Shown one piece after another: positions 57,603 to 64,000 of a stretch of 64,000 nt of DNA (position 1 is its first letter; the number at the start of each line of letters is the position of its first letter). Both the position numbers and the translations under genes were made by a program. This DNA is from Desulfuromonadaceae bacterium (GTDB taxonomy: Bacteria > Desulfobacterota > Desulfuromonadia > Geobacterales > Pseudopelobacteraceae), in assembly GCA_028681335.1 (NCBI GenBank), contig JAQUIT010000003.1:124001-188000 (forward strand). Direction: 5' to 3'. The notes below the pieces were generated by a model. The model did not search any database and had not been told where the DNA came from. It saw only the letters and a list, made by a program, of their open reading frames with translations.

Positions 57603-59666
57603 TCATGTGGGTATCTTGCACAGTCGGCACATGAAGCTCCTGCTGGTTGAGGTCCCGGTGATCCGGCTGCGCCTGTCGTCGCTGGTCAAGGTGTTGAGGT
57701 TGGCCTGCGGGGAGTACTCGCCCCAGCCCCAGGCGAGACGCGCCGTGCCGGGGCGGATCATGGTGGCGAAGCGAACCGTCATTGCGACGCTGCCTTTGGG
57801 CGTTTCGATCCTTATTACCTCACCCTCGGCAAACTTCAGTCGGCTGGCGTCGTCCGGGTGGATATCTATCATGCAGTCCGCACCCTTTCTGAGGAGCGAA
57901 GGAATGGTGCGAAACTGGGAATTGGTGAAGCGGATATCACGGCTGCCGCTGATCCCCAGGACCGGGTACTTATCGCTCTGATCGGCAAAACTGATCGGGT
58001 TGTCACCCCAGCCGTTCTCAAACGGAACTCCTGACAAACCAGCAGCGGCAAGCCGCGCGGAGAAAAACTCAACCTTGCCGGAAGGCGTCCGGAAAGGGTT
58101 GATCCGGAACTTCTCGTAGCGCAGCTCTTCGATGCGCACACCGTTTTTACCCTCCTTGCGCAGTTTCTCAACCGTAACCCCCGCAGGTTCCAACTGATAA
58201 TTAATCGCCTCCTCCGCTGTCTGCCACGGGAACTCGGCGGAATATCCAAGCCTTTTCCCCAGTTCAAAGACGATCTTCCAATCCGGCCATGAAGAGCCAA
58301 CCGGCGGGATAGCCGCATTCTGGAGGACAATTGGATTGTTGCGGATGGCGGCGCGGTTGAGCTGGGTCTCCTCAAAGCAACTGGCGGCCGGAAGGATGAC
58401 GTCGGCACATTTGGCCGTTTCAGTCATGAACATATCGATCACCACCAAGGTATCCACCTTGGCGAAGGCCTCTCTGGTGCGGGTGGAATCAGCCATGGTA
58501 ATGAGTGGGTTGCCGGACTGGACCACCACCATCTTCAGCGGGTAGGGCGACTCCTGCAGAATGGCATCGACAACACACCCCTGTACCTGATTGCCCCAGG
58601 TCTCGGAAAAGGTGTTGAACAGCGGGTAGTTGTGGGTAATGGGGAGAAGATCGGCGTCGAGCCGTTCCCGCAGCTGGATGTTGCGCACCGGAATCGGTTG
58701 GGGCAGCAGATCGCCGCCCGGCTTGTCGATGTTGCCGGTCAGGGCGCGCAGCATGGCCACGGCCCTGGTGGTGTCAAAAACCTCGATGTGCATATCCAGG
58801 CCGTTGCCATCAATGATGGCGGCAGGCTTGGTGGTCGCATAGAGACGGGCCACCTGGCGGATCTGTGCGGCGCTCAGCCAGAGGTTTTCGGCCACCTCGT
58901 CCGCTGAAAATTGTGCGGCCGCCTTTTTCAGTTCATCAAAGCCAACCGTATACTGCTCGACGAACTCGGCATCGTAGAGGTTTTCCGTGATGATCTCGTT
59001 GATCATGGCCATGGCCAACAGACCGTCATGCCCCGGTTTGATCTGCAGCCAGATGTTGGCCTGGCGGGCCAGTTTCGTTTCTATTGGATCGATGACGATC
59101 AGCGTGGCGCCATGCTCCTTGGCCCACAGGATTCCCTCGGCCGCACCCAGGGCGGTGTTGCCGTCGTTCTTGCCCCAGACGATGATGCACTTGGCATTTT
59201 TGGCTTCGGGAAAGACCATGGAGCCGTAGGTGTAAGAATGGGCAAAATCGCGGGAAACGAAACAGACGGAACCGTTGCCGATAGTATTGGGGCTGCCGAA
59301 GGCACTCATCAGCCGGTTGGGATAATCCCACGGTGCGCCCCAGTCGGCGGCCATGCCGCGCAGCCAGGCCACGGACTGGGGGCCTGATTCCTGCCGGTAC
59401 TGATGGAACTTGGCCGCAACCAGATCAAGAGCTTCGTCCCAACCCGCTTCACGAAACCCCGAACCGTCCTCTTTTTTTATGAGCGGCATGGTTAGCCGCC
59501 TTGGTGAATAGACGATCTCCGGGGCAGCGTCCAGTTTGGCGCAGCTTAAGCGTTTGTCCGCGTCGAGAAAGGATTTGCGCCGGGCTCCGATCAGACGGCT
59601 GTCCTCCACCTCAGCCTCTATAGGGCAACATGATGAACATAAACGACAGACGGTATCGACAATCAT
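57603..59666 (-). CDS. Molybdopterin-dependent oxidoreductase (CISM family, catalytic subunit)
   Basis: 687 residues of the DMSO reductase/formate dehydrogenase superfamily. N-terminal [4Fe-4S] domain with C7, C10, C13/C14 and C42; then bis-MGD domains, with C135 in GNGSVCFVSR as the likely Mo ligand, and C-terminal molybdopterin-binding domain (GISGSRDIRFTNSQFRTIPSLL, DIHPDDASRLKF). No Tat signal, so cytoplasmic. No small Fe-S subunit or membrane partner lies beside it, so its electron acceptor and substrate are unknown. GGGGAG upstream of ATG. Confidence 0.88.
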   Translation of the reverse strand: MIVDTVCRLCSSCCPIEAEVEDSRLIGARRKSFLDADKRLSCAKLDAAPEIVYSPRRLTMPLIKKEDGSGFREAGWDEALDLVAAKFHQYRQESGPQSVAWLRGMAADWGAPWDYPNRLMSAFGSPNTIGNGSVCFVSRDFAHSYTYGSMVFPEAKNAKCIIVWGKNDGNTALGAAEGILWAKEHGATLIVIDPIETKLARQANIWLQIKPGHDGLLAMAMINEIITENLYDAEFVEQYTVGFDELKKAAAQFSADEVAENLWLSAAQIRQVARLYATTKPAAIIDGNGLDMHIEVFDTTRAVAMLRALTGNIDKPGGDLLPQPIPVRNIQLRERLDADLLPITHNYPLFNTFSETWGNQVQGCVVDAILQESPYPLKMVVVQSGNPLITMADSTRTREAFAKVDTLVVIDMFMTETAKCADVILPAASCFEETQLNRAAIRNNPIVLQNAAIPPVGSSWPDWKIVFELGKRLGYSAEFPWQTAEEAINYQLEPAGVTVEKLRKEGKNGVRIEELRYEKFRINPFRTPSGKVEFFSARLAAAGLSGVPFENGWGDNPISFADQSDKYPVLGISGSRDIRFTNSQFRTIPSLLRKGADCMIDIHPDDASRLKFAEGEVIRIETPKGSVAMTVRFATMIRPGTARLAWGWGEYSPQANLNTLTSDDRRSRITGTSTSRSFMCRLCKIPT

Positions 59667-59793
59667 TGGTTACTCCCCAGCGGCTCGCATGGACAATACC
59701 GCAGTTCCATTGCCGCCTCTCAGCAGTTGTCACGCATAATGTAAAATAACCTGATGATGTAAATTCAATTGCGCCGCATCTGACGGACTCAGG

Positions 59794-60477
59794 TTAGACT
59801 CGCTTTATAACCAGCATTTCGTTGCCGCCTCGCTGAAACTCATACGGTACGTGCTTAACCTCTACGGTAAAGCCATGATTCTCAAAATGCCGGATCACCA
59901 CAGGGAGGTGAGGCGATGGAGCACCTTCAAGCGTTAGCAGCGGAAACACACGCAGTTCGCGCGCCACACGCAACATTTCCTGGAGAGCCTGAAGATGAAA
60001 TTCGACAGAAAAGTGAGCGCTGTATAAAAACAGAAAATGAGACGACAAGGCCAGGTCAAATTCACCTCGTTTAAAAGGCAGCGATGGTAATTTACATGAA
60101 ATGTATCTACCTTCTTTTCTACCAGCATCAAAGTCCGCAAGGAACGTTTCCATAGAAGACATACGAAGGCTTCCGAGTTGCTCTGTCGAACGAATTGCTT
60201 CCCATACATAGTCGCAATGATTTTCGCGCATTTGCGTCATCACGGTATCATAGGTTTTGGAAATGCGCTTTCTGATCTGTTCAGCATTAAAAGCATAGAC
60301 TGGATCTGCCGATACGATAGTTCCGCCCCGTGTCGTCAATACAGAATTGAAAGCCGCCGGGCCGTCCCCACATCCAAGAATACGAAGGCCAAGATCGGTA
60401 TCCGTAAGGTTGAACATGCTGACATACTCCTCATACGAACGTCCCCACGGCACCACTTTGTCGAGTGTAAATCCCAC
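59794..60477 (-). CDS. SAM-dependent methyltransferase-like protein
   Basis: 227 residues. Rossmann-type signs: LRILGCGDGPAAFNSVL (31-47, SAM motif I), GTIVSADPVYAF (motif II) and FDLALSSHFLFLYSAHF, all consistent with a class I methyltransferase. The target is unknown. It starts with GTG at 60477 preceded by AGGAAAGGAA. Between the molybdoenzyme and the thioesterase, all on the minus strand, with gaps of 92-127 bp. Confidence 0.7.
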   Translation of the reverse strand: MGFTLDKVVPWGRSYEEYVSMFNLTDTDLGLRILGCGDGPAAFNSVLTTRGGTIVSADPVYAFNAEQIRKRISKTYDTVMTQMRENHCDYVWEAIRSTEQLGSLRMSSMETFLADFDAGRKEGRYISCKLPSLPFKRGEFDLALSSHFLFLYSAHFSVEFHLQALQEMLRVARELRVFPLLTLEGAPSPHLPVVIRHFENHGFTVEVKHVPYEFQRGGNEMLVIKRV

Positions 60478-60568
60478 TGTTATTCCTTTCCTCTGACGGC
60501 ATGGAAGACCACCTGATGGCCTTCAGGTTGCCGTAACACTCAATACAGCTGGAATTGATATGCCGTCA

Positions 60569-61048
60569 TCAGCTCTCACCCTTTGGGTCCATATTCTCAG
60601 GCATCATGACTGCAATCACCTGTCCTTTTGCGCATGCCTTCCCATGTGCAGATAAAGTTATATTGACAACTACTTTTCGTTTTTTAATTTCAACGATAAC
60701 TCCGCGGAGTTCTAATTCAACGCCCAGAGGGGTTGGTGCCAGGTAGACGACATTGAGAGTGCCGGTAACAAATCGAAAGTTAGTTTTTGTACCCATTTCC
60801 ATACCAGCGGCCCGGCATGCTGCAGCTGATGCAGTGGCGGTGCCGTGGCAGTCGATTAAAGAAGCAAGCAGCCCACCATACACAAAGCCAGGAACCGCTA
60901 TATGGCAGGACTTGGGTAGGAAATGAGCGACTGTTTCATCACCATCCCAGTAGCTCTTCAGCTGGTGCCCTTCAGGATTGTTTTTGCCGCACCCATAACA
61001 GTGACTTAACTCTTCTGGATAGCAGTCTTGGAATGCTTGCTTGCTCAC
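60569..61048 (-). CDS. PaaI-type hotdog thioesterase
   Basis: 159 residues. Hotdog-fold pattern CYGCGKNNPEGHQLKSYWDG, GFVYGGLLASLIDCHGTATA (catalytic region, with conserved D/G at the helix) and GTLNVVYLAPTPLGVELELRG. Likely hydrolyses an acyl-CoA, substrate unknown. GTG start at 61048 with AAGGGG before it. Last gene before the repeat region on the minus strand. Confidence 0.8.
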   Translation of the reverse strand: MSKQAFQDCYPEELSHCYGCGKNNPEGHQLKSYWDGDETVAHFLPKSCHIAVPGFVYGGLLASLIDCHGTATASAAACRAAGMEMGTKTNFRFVTGTLNVVYLAPTPLGVELELRGVIVEIKKRKVVVNITLSAHGKACAKGQVIAVMMPENMDPKGES

Positions 61049-61108
61049 TGGAAACCCCTTGTTTTAAGATGGTTGGTACGCATTGGGATAAACGAAAGAT
61101 ATCTGAGG

Positions 61109-61179
61109 CTCTTGCAAAAGTCTTAGAATTAGACTCCCCCTCCCTTGACGGGAGGGGACTTTTTTGACTTTTGCAAGAG
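61109..61179. repeat. 71-bp palindromic element
   Basis: Ends are a perfect 14-bp inverted repeat CTCTTGCAAAAGTC (61109-61122) and its complement (61166-61179); inside sits a stem CCCCTCCC/GGGAGGGG (61137-61144, 61150-61157). It lies between the thioesterase start and the attC-like element and resembles a small mobile or REP-type element; only one copy is in this window. Confidence 0.6.
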
Positions 61180-61197
61180 ACTCATCTATCAGATTGC

Positions 61198-61256
61198 AGC
61201 TAACGTAATTGGGAGTAGACCGGCGGTTTTGGCCGGTGCCTCTTCCTGATTTGAGC
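61198..61256 (-). repeat. attC-like imperfect palindrome 1 (3' of nhaA)
   Basis: 59 bp on the minus strand from TTTGAGC-complement GCTCAAA (61250-61256; 6 of 7 to RYYYAAC) to GTTAGCT (61198-61204; 6 of 7 to GTTRRRY), with a central CACCGGC/GCCGGT stem. About 50 bp are nearly identical to the copy at 62525-62582, in direct orientation. It begins 60 bp after the nhaA stop. Confidence 0.5.
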
Positions 61257-61316
61257 CATGATATTTTTTAGTTGGTTACATTTCGGGATTCTTCGATAGC
61301 AACGCAGTAAACATCG

Positions 61317-62513
61317 TTAACGCAGTGTTTCAACCGTCTGTTTGTCTTGAATTAAGGGCTTGGTGAAGAGTTTGAGCCACAAATATCCGATTGTCCCAGC
61401 AGTAAATGAAGCAAGTAAAATTGCCAGTTTGGATGCATTTATCATGTCTGGATCGTTGGCAAAAGCCAGATTGGCAATAAAGATCGACATGGTAAATCCG
61501 ATGCCACCCAGGAATCCCGCACCAAAAATGTGCCGCCAGTGCAAGTCGGACGGAAGTCGTGATAAGCCGAGAGAAACCGCGACGAAACTCAAAAGTACGA
61601 TTCCCAACGGTTTACCAATTGCCAGGCCACAGATTATCCCCAGGCTATTGGTTGTTGTCAGTCCTTGTGCCCAGCCTGATCCAATAATGATGCCGGTATT
61701 CGCCAGAGCGAAAATAGGCATGATTATGAACGCGACCGGCTTGTGTAATAAATGTTCAAGCAGGTGTGATGGCGATTTTTGATCATCCTGCGTGGCTGAA
61801 AACGGGATTGCAAATGCCAGTAAAACACCGGCAATAGTTGCGTGGACGCCAGACTTCAGCATCAAAAACCACATTAAAATTCCGCCCACCACATAGGGGG
61901 AAAGCGACATCACGCGAAATACGCGGTTCATCGTGACAAGTAGCCCAAACAGTGCAAGTGAACCCAATAAATAGAGGATTGAAAGCTTCTCTGTGTAAAA
62001 GACGGCGATTATGATAATCGCTCCCAGATCATCCATAACTGCAAGTGCAGTCAAAAAAACTTTGAGGGAAGCTGGAACTCGTTTGCCTAATAGCGCGAGA
62101 ACACCTAACGCAAAGGCAATATCGGTCGCCATCGGAATGCCGATTCCCACTTGTGTCGGCTTTCCCGAATTCAAAGCAAAATGAATCAATGCAGGTAAGC
62201 AGATCCCGCCTAATGCCGCAAAAATAGGAAGAAGTGCATTTTTGAAATCCGAGAGTTCACCATTGTAAAGTTCACGTTCCAGTTCCAGACCAATAAGCAA
62301 AAAGAAAACCGCCATGAGCGCGTCGTTTATCCAGTGTTCAATACTCAGGCCACCGACATATGTCTGCCAAAAGCTCAGGTACGTTTCGCTGACGTAAGAG
62401 TTCGCAAGCACAAGAGATAAGACCGTACATATGACGAGCAAAATGCCGCTCGATTTTTTTGAATCGAAAAAGTCTACGAATGATTTTGATAAGATTTTAC
62501 GGGTAATGTCCAT
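61317..62513 (-). CDS. nhaA: Na+/H+ antiporter NhaA
   Basis: Sodium-proton antiporter, 398 residues and about 12 helices. Conserved residues: D131 in PMATDIAFALG, and the ion-binding pair D161-D162 in AVMDDLGAIIIIAVFYT; later AGFLGGIGFTMSIFIANLAF. ATG at 62513 with GGAAGACC; the open frame to 62696 has no homology and runs through the repeat. Starts 11 bp after the attC-like palindrome at its 5' side and is followed by another: see the cassette finding. Confidence 0.92.
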   Translation of the reverse strand: MDITRKILSKSFVDFFDSKKSSGILLVICTVLSLVLANSYVSETYLSFWQTYVGGLSIEHWINDALMAVFFLLIGLELERELYNGELSDFKNALLPIFAALGGICLPALIHFALNSGKPTQVGIGIPMATDIAFALGVLALLGKRVPASLKVFLTALAVMDDLGAIIIIAVFYTEKLSILYLLGSLALFGLLVTMNRVFRVMSLSPYVVGGILMWFLMLKSGVHATIAGVLLAFAIPFSATQDDQKSPSHLLEHLLHKPVAFIIMPIFALANTGIIIGSGWAQGLTTTNSLGIICGLAIGKPLGIVLLSFVAVSLGLSRLPSDLHWRHIFGAGFLGGIGFTMSIFIANLAFANDPDMINASKLAILLASFTAGTIGYLWLKLFTKPLIQDKQTVETLR

Positions 62514-62524
62514 AATGGTCTTCC

Positions 62525-62582
62525 GATCAACGTGGTGGGAGAACACCGGCGGTTTTTGGCCGGTGCTTCTTCCTGGTTGTGC
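62525..62582 (-). repeat. attC-like imperfect palindrome 2 (3' of Imm8 gene, 5' of nhaA)
   Basis: 58 bp on the minus strand, from GCACAAC (62576-62582; 6 of 7 to RYYYAAC) to GTTGATC (62525-62531; 6 of 7 to GTTRRRY). It has the central CACCGGC/GCCGGTG stem, a GAAGAA/TTCTCC side stem needing one unpaired base, and terminal CAAC/GTTG pairing. Starts one base after the Imm8 stop codon. Confidence 0.5.
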
Positions 62583-62583
62583 G

Positions 62584-62928
62584 TCAAGCTCTATAGTTCT
62601 CGAATTCCCAGTGAAGGTCTTTCGCAATTTCAATTGCAGTTTCATTCCATGTTTGCCGCGCACAGTGGGGCAGGAGCTTCTGAATAGCTTTTTCAACTGT
62701 AGGCCAAGAAAAGCTATCCATGAGAAGATATCCTCGGCCCCAGCGGGTTTCCGTCTTTCTCATAAGGAATTTGGGTGTAACAACCTCAAATGAGAAAACT
62801 TCCGCTCCCTCTTGTCCTTTTGGCCCAATTTCCACTTCAATGAATACGGAACAGTCTTCGGAATCTGGCGGTTCCTTCCCATATTCCAGATCGTGACAGA
62901 GAATACTTTTTATTTCTGGTTGAACCAT
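62584..62928 (-). CDS. Imm8-family immunity protein without an adjacent toxin
   Basis: 114 residues. Pattern LCHDLEYGKEPPDSEDCSVF, VEIGPKGQEGAEVFSFEVVT, PKFLMRK, GRGYLLMDSFSWPTVEKAIQ and TWNETAIEIAKDLHWEFENY matches Imm8, a cytoplasmic immunity protein that neutralises polymorphic or contact-dependent toxins. No toxin C-terminal domain, Rhs, CdiA or VgrG gene is in the window. GAGGAAA precedes ATG. Follows the phosphatase-like pseudogene by 17 bp. Confidence 0.85.
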   Translation of the reverse strand: MVQPEIKSILCHDLEYGKEPPDSEDCSVFIEVEIGPKGQEGAEVFSFEVVTPKFLMRKTETRWGRGYLLMDSFSWPTVEKAIQKLLPHCARQTWNETAIEIAKDLHWEFENYRA

Positions 62929-62945
62929 GATTTCCTCATATTCTT

Positions 62946-63269
62946 TTAAAGCCTAACGAACCGTGGCACTTTGGACTTCAATATCCGGATAAGTTCAGGA
63001 TCCATGTACTCATAGTTGTCGGGTATTTCTAAAACTACCAGCCTTTTTGTCTTAACTTGATCTTTGAATTTACTTGATAATTTGTTGCGGTGACTTTTTT
63101 CCATGCAGAGCACTACATCAGCCCATTCAATCAAATCTGCGGATACTGGGGTGGGCGCATCATTATTCGTGCCTGCTGAGATTGCTTCCACTCCCGGATA
63201 TGAAGAGAATACAACTTCAGCAGTTGGACTTCAAAGCCTATTTTGGCTACACACAAAAAGTAATTTCAT
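62946..63269 (-). pseudogene. Low-molecular-weight phosphotyrosine-phosphatase-like gene, broken by an in-frame stop
   Basis: Read from ATG 63269 the frame gives MKLLFVCSQNRL, then TGA (63231-63233), then SPTAEVVFSSYPGVEAISAG and 75 more residues to the stop at 62946. The family is the short COG4551-type phosphatase (CX5R(S/T) P-loop). The stop replaces the R of C7-x5-R13, that is, the catalytic arginine, most simply CGA to TGA. Downstream residues are intact: NNDAPTPVSADLIEWADVVLCMEKSHRNKL. An internal ATG at 63191 could start an 81-residue fragment without the active site. Confidence 0.85.
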
Positions 63270-63653
63270 AAGTACCTTTGTTCGCTCAACTCGGTAATCT
63301 ACGGTTTCCCTATATATGTTACTTGTTCCCGGTATAGGTAACTTGTCACTTATATAACTAACCGCTATGGTGCCCTCAAGCGTTGTCTGAAATTACTCAA
63401 TTTCAGCACAACTGGGCTTAAAAATACATAATGTTGATAGCATAGTAATCTTTTCATTTATAGCAAAACATTGCCAGCCACTCTTGATACATGCCCGGCA
63501 TTGACCGCTCTGAGATCCGAGAAACCAGCTGGAACAAAGATGGCGGCTCTGGAACCAAATCGAAATTTTTCTATCTACTTTAATAGGTTGGGTAGAAAAA
63601 ATAGTATTTAAAAAGGGCTAGCTTTTTGAGCTAACCCTTGAAGAACCTAACGG
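63270..63653. other. Gene-free stretch with decayed sequence
   Basis: 384 bp without a convincing gene. GTTACTTGT (63318-63326) and GTAACTTGT (63338-63346) repeat at 20-bp spacing in an AT-rich context, similar to the terminal repeats of some IS elements, and a GCTCAAC box (63284-63290) lies 14 bp before the phosphatase start. Otherwise nothing seen. Confidence 0.4.
63613..63639 (-). terminator. Terminator of the right-edge sensor gene
   Basis: AAGGGCTAGCT (63613-63623) pairs with AGCTAACCCTT (63629-63639, one G-T), followed on the minus strand by a T-rich tract. It starts 14 bp after the stop at 63654. Confidence 0.75.
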
Positions 63654-64000
63654 TTATGAGTGCCCGTGTTTTTCGCCACTGGCCTTGAGTTTTTTCATCT
63701 CCACCGCTGAACAGCTGGGGCAGATGCCGTGACTGAACATCGCTTCGGAATGATCGGATATGTACTCTTCCAGCTGATTCCAACTGTTTTCATCATCTCT
63801 GATCTTTTTACAGTACATGCAGATGGGGATGATTCCTTCCAATTTCTTGACACTGGCAAGCGCCGCTTCCCTTTCGTTCTCCGCCCGGACGCGCTCTGCA
63901 ATTTCCTTTTTCATATCGGCAACCAGGTCTATGGCCATTGCGTCGAAAGTACGCGATAATTCACCTAATTCATCGTTGTTTGCGGTTGCGCTGCGTACCG
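63654..64000 (-). CDS. HAMP-linked sensor protein, N-terminal part beyond the right edge
   Basis: C-terminal 115 codons only. Reading from the edge: VRSATANNDELGELSRTFDAMA, the end of a HAMP domain, continuing without a break through a coiled coil (MKKEIAERVRAENEREAAL) to IIPICMYCKKIRDDENSW, LEEYISDHSEAMFSHGICPSC and a basic tail. The ATG at 63938 is internal. The CxxC pair and HGICPSC motif are a common tail of sensor proteins in Geobacter-like bacteria. Input and output domains are unknown. Confidence 0.75.
   Translation of the reverse strand, partial: VRSATANNDELGELSRTFDAMAIDLVADMKKEIAERVRAENEREAALASVKKLEGIIPICMYCKKIRDDENSWNQLEEYISDHSEAMFSHGICPSCSAVEMKKLKASGEKHGHS

Noticed and set aside
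58911..59387. 158-codon plus-strand open frame
   Set aside because: Lies opposite the molybdoenzyme, whose Fe-S and cofactor motifs define the real frame.
63231..63233. TGA read as selenocysteine in the phosphatase-like gene
   Set aside because: The site is the catalytic Arg position, not a redox Cys, and no SECIS-like stem follows, so a nonsense change is simpler.
63318..63346. Two GTTACTTGT-like repeats as a possible CRISPR
   Set aside because: Two 9-bp copies with 20-bp spacing are too few and too short for a CRISPR array.

Overview
The window looks like a chromosomal segment of a Geobacter-like bacterium (Desulfuromonadota, Geobacterales). The main reasons are a pilB-pilT-pilC-pilS run directly after aroE, a single long Rel-type (p)ppGpp enzyme, a class I fumarase, a feoB operon carrying a DtxR-FeoA fusion, and a CX5R-type sensor fragment with a Cys-rich tail at the edge. 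Base composition is moderate and most genes have clear Shine-Dalgarno sites. Species was not determined. No phage genes, transposase, integrase or CRISPR array are visible.

Layout. 0-11 kb: partial aminotransferase, DUF2721 membrane protein, oligoendopeptidase F, tRNA-Ala(GGC), formate/nitrite channel, ispG, proS, a phenylacetate-CoA ligase, a zinc-ribbon protein and fumarase. 11-23 kb: a lone recC (minus strand), then yicC-gmk-rpoZ-rel-ridA, rpmB, a DUF218 protein, thrC, murJ and ogt. 23-31 kb: an AT-rich spacer with DnaA-box-like sites, mazG, a recG with an extra AbrB-like N-terminus, ribF, two polytopic membrane proteins (flippase-like, DUF2723) and aroE. 31-38 kb: pilB, pilT, pilC, pilS, without the pilR and pilA genes that normally follow. 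38-40 kb: accessory genes (MTH1187-type thiamine binder, DUF3750 lipoprotein, SagB-type oxidoreductase) ending at tRNA-Val(CAC). 40-54 kb: HerA-like ATPase, sbcD-sbcC, DUF3943 protein, htpG, an S1-domain protein, YcgN-like protein, metF and a DUF815 ATPase. 54-57.5 kb: iron block fur, feoB, a Cys-rich small protein and a DtxR-FeoA regulator, with two similar operator-like palindromes in front of fur and feoB. 57.6-61 kb: an unaccompanied molybdopterin oxidoreductase, a methyltransferase and a hotdog thioesterase.

The most unusual region is 61.1-63.6 kb. Reading along the minus strand there is a phosphotyrosine-phosphatase-like gene broken by a stop exactly at its catalytic Arg codon, an Imm8 immunity gene with no toxin beside it, a ~58-bp imperfect palindrome, nhaA, and a second closely similar palindrome. 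Both palindromes sit just 3' of a gene, have ends that match the integron attC boxes at 6 of 7 positions, and lie in the same orientation. The block therefore resembles a tiny, integrase-less cassette array. This is a hypothesis, not a demonstrated fact.

Together the ordinary genes cover translation, stringent response, isoprenoid, folate, flavin and aromatic amino acid biosynthesis, DNA repair (RecC, RecG, SbcCD, Ogt), ferrous iron uptake and type IV pilus motors.
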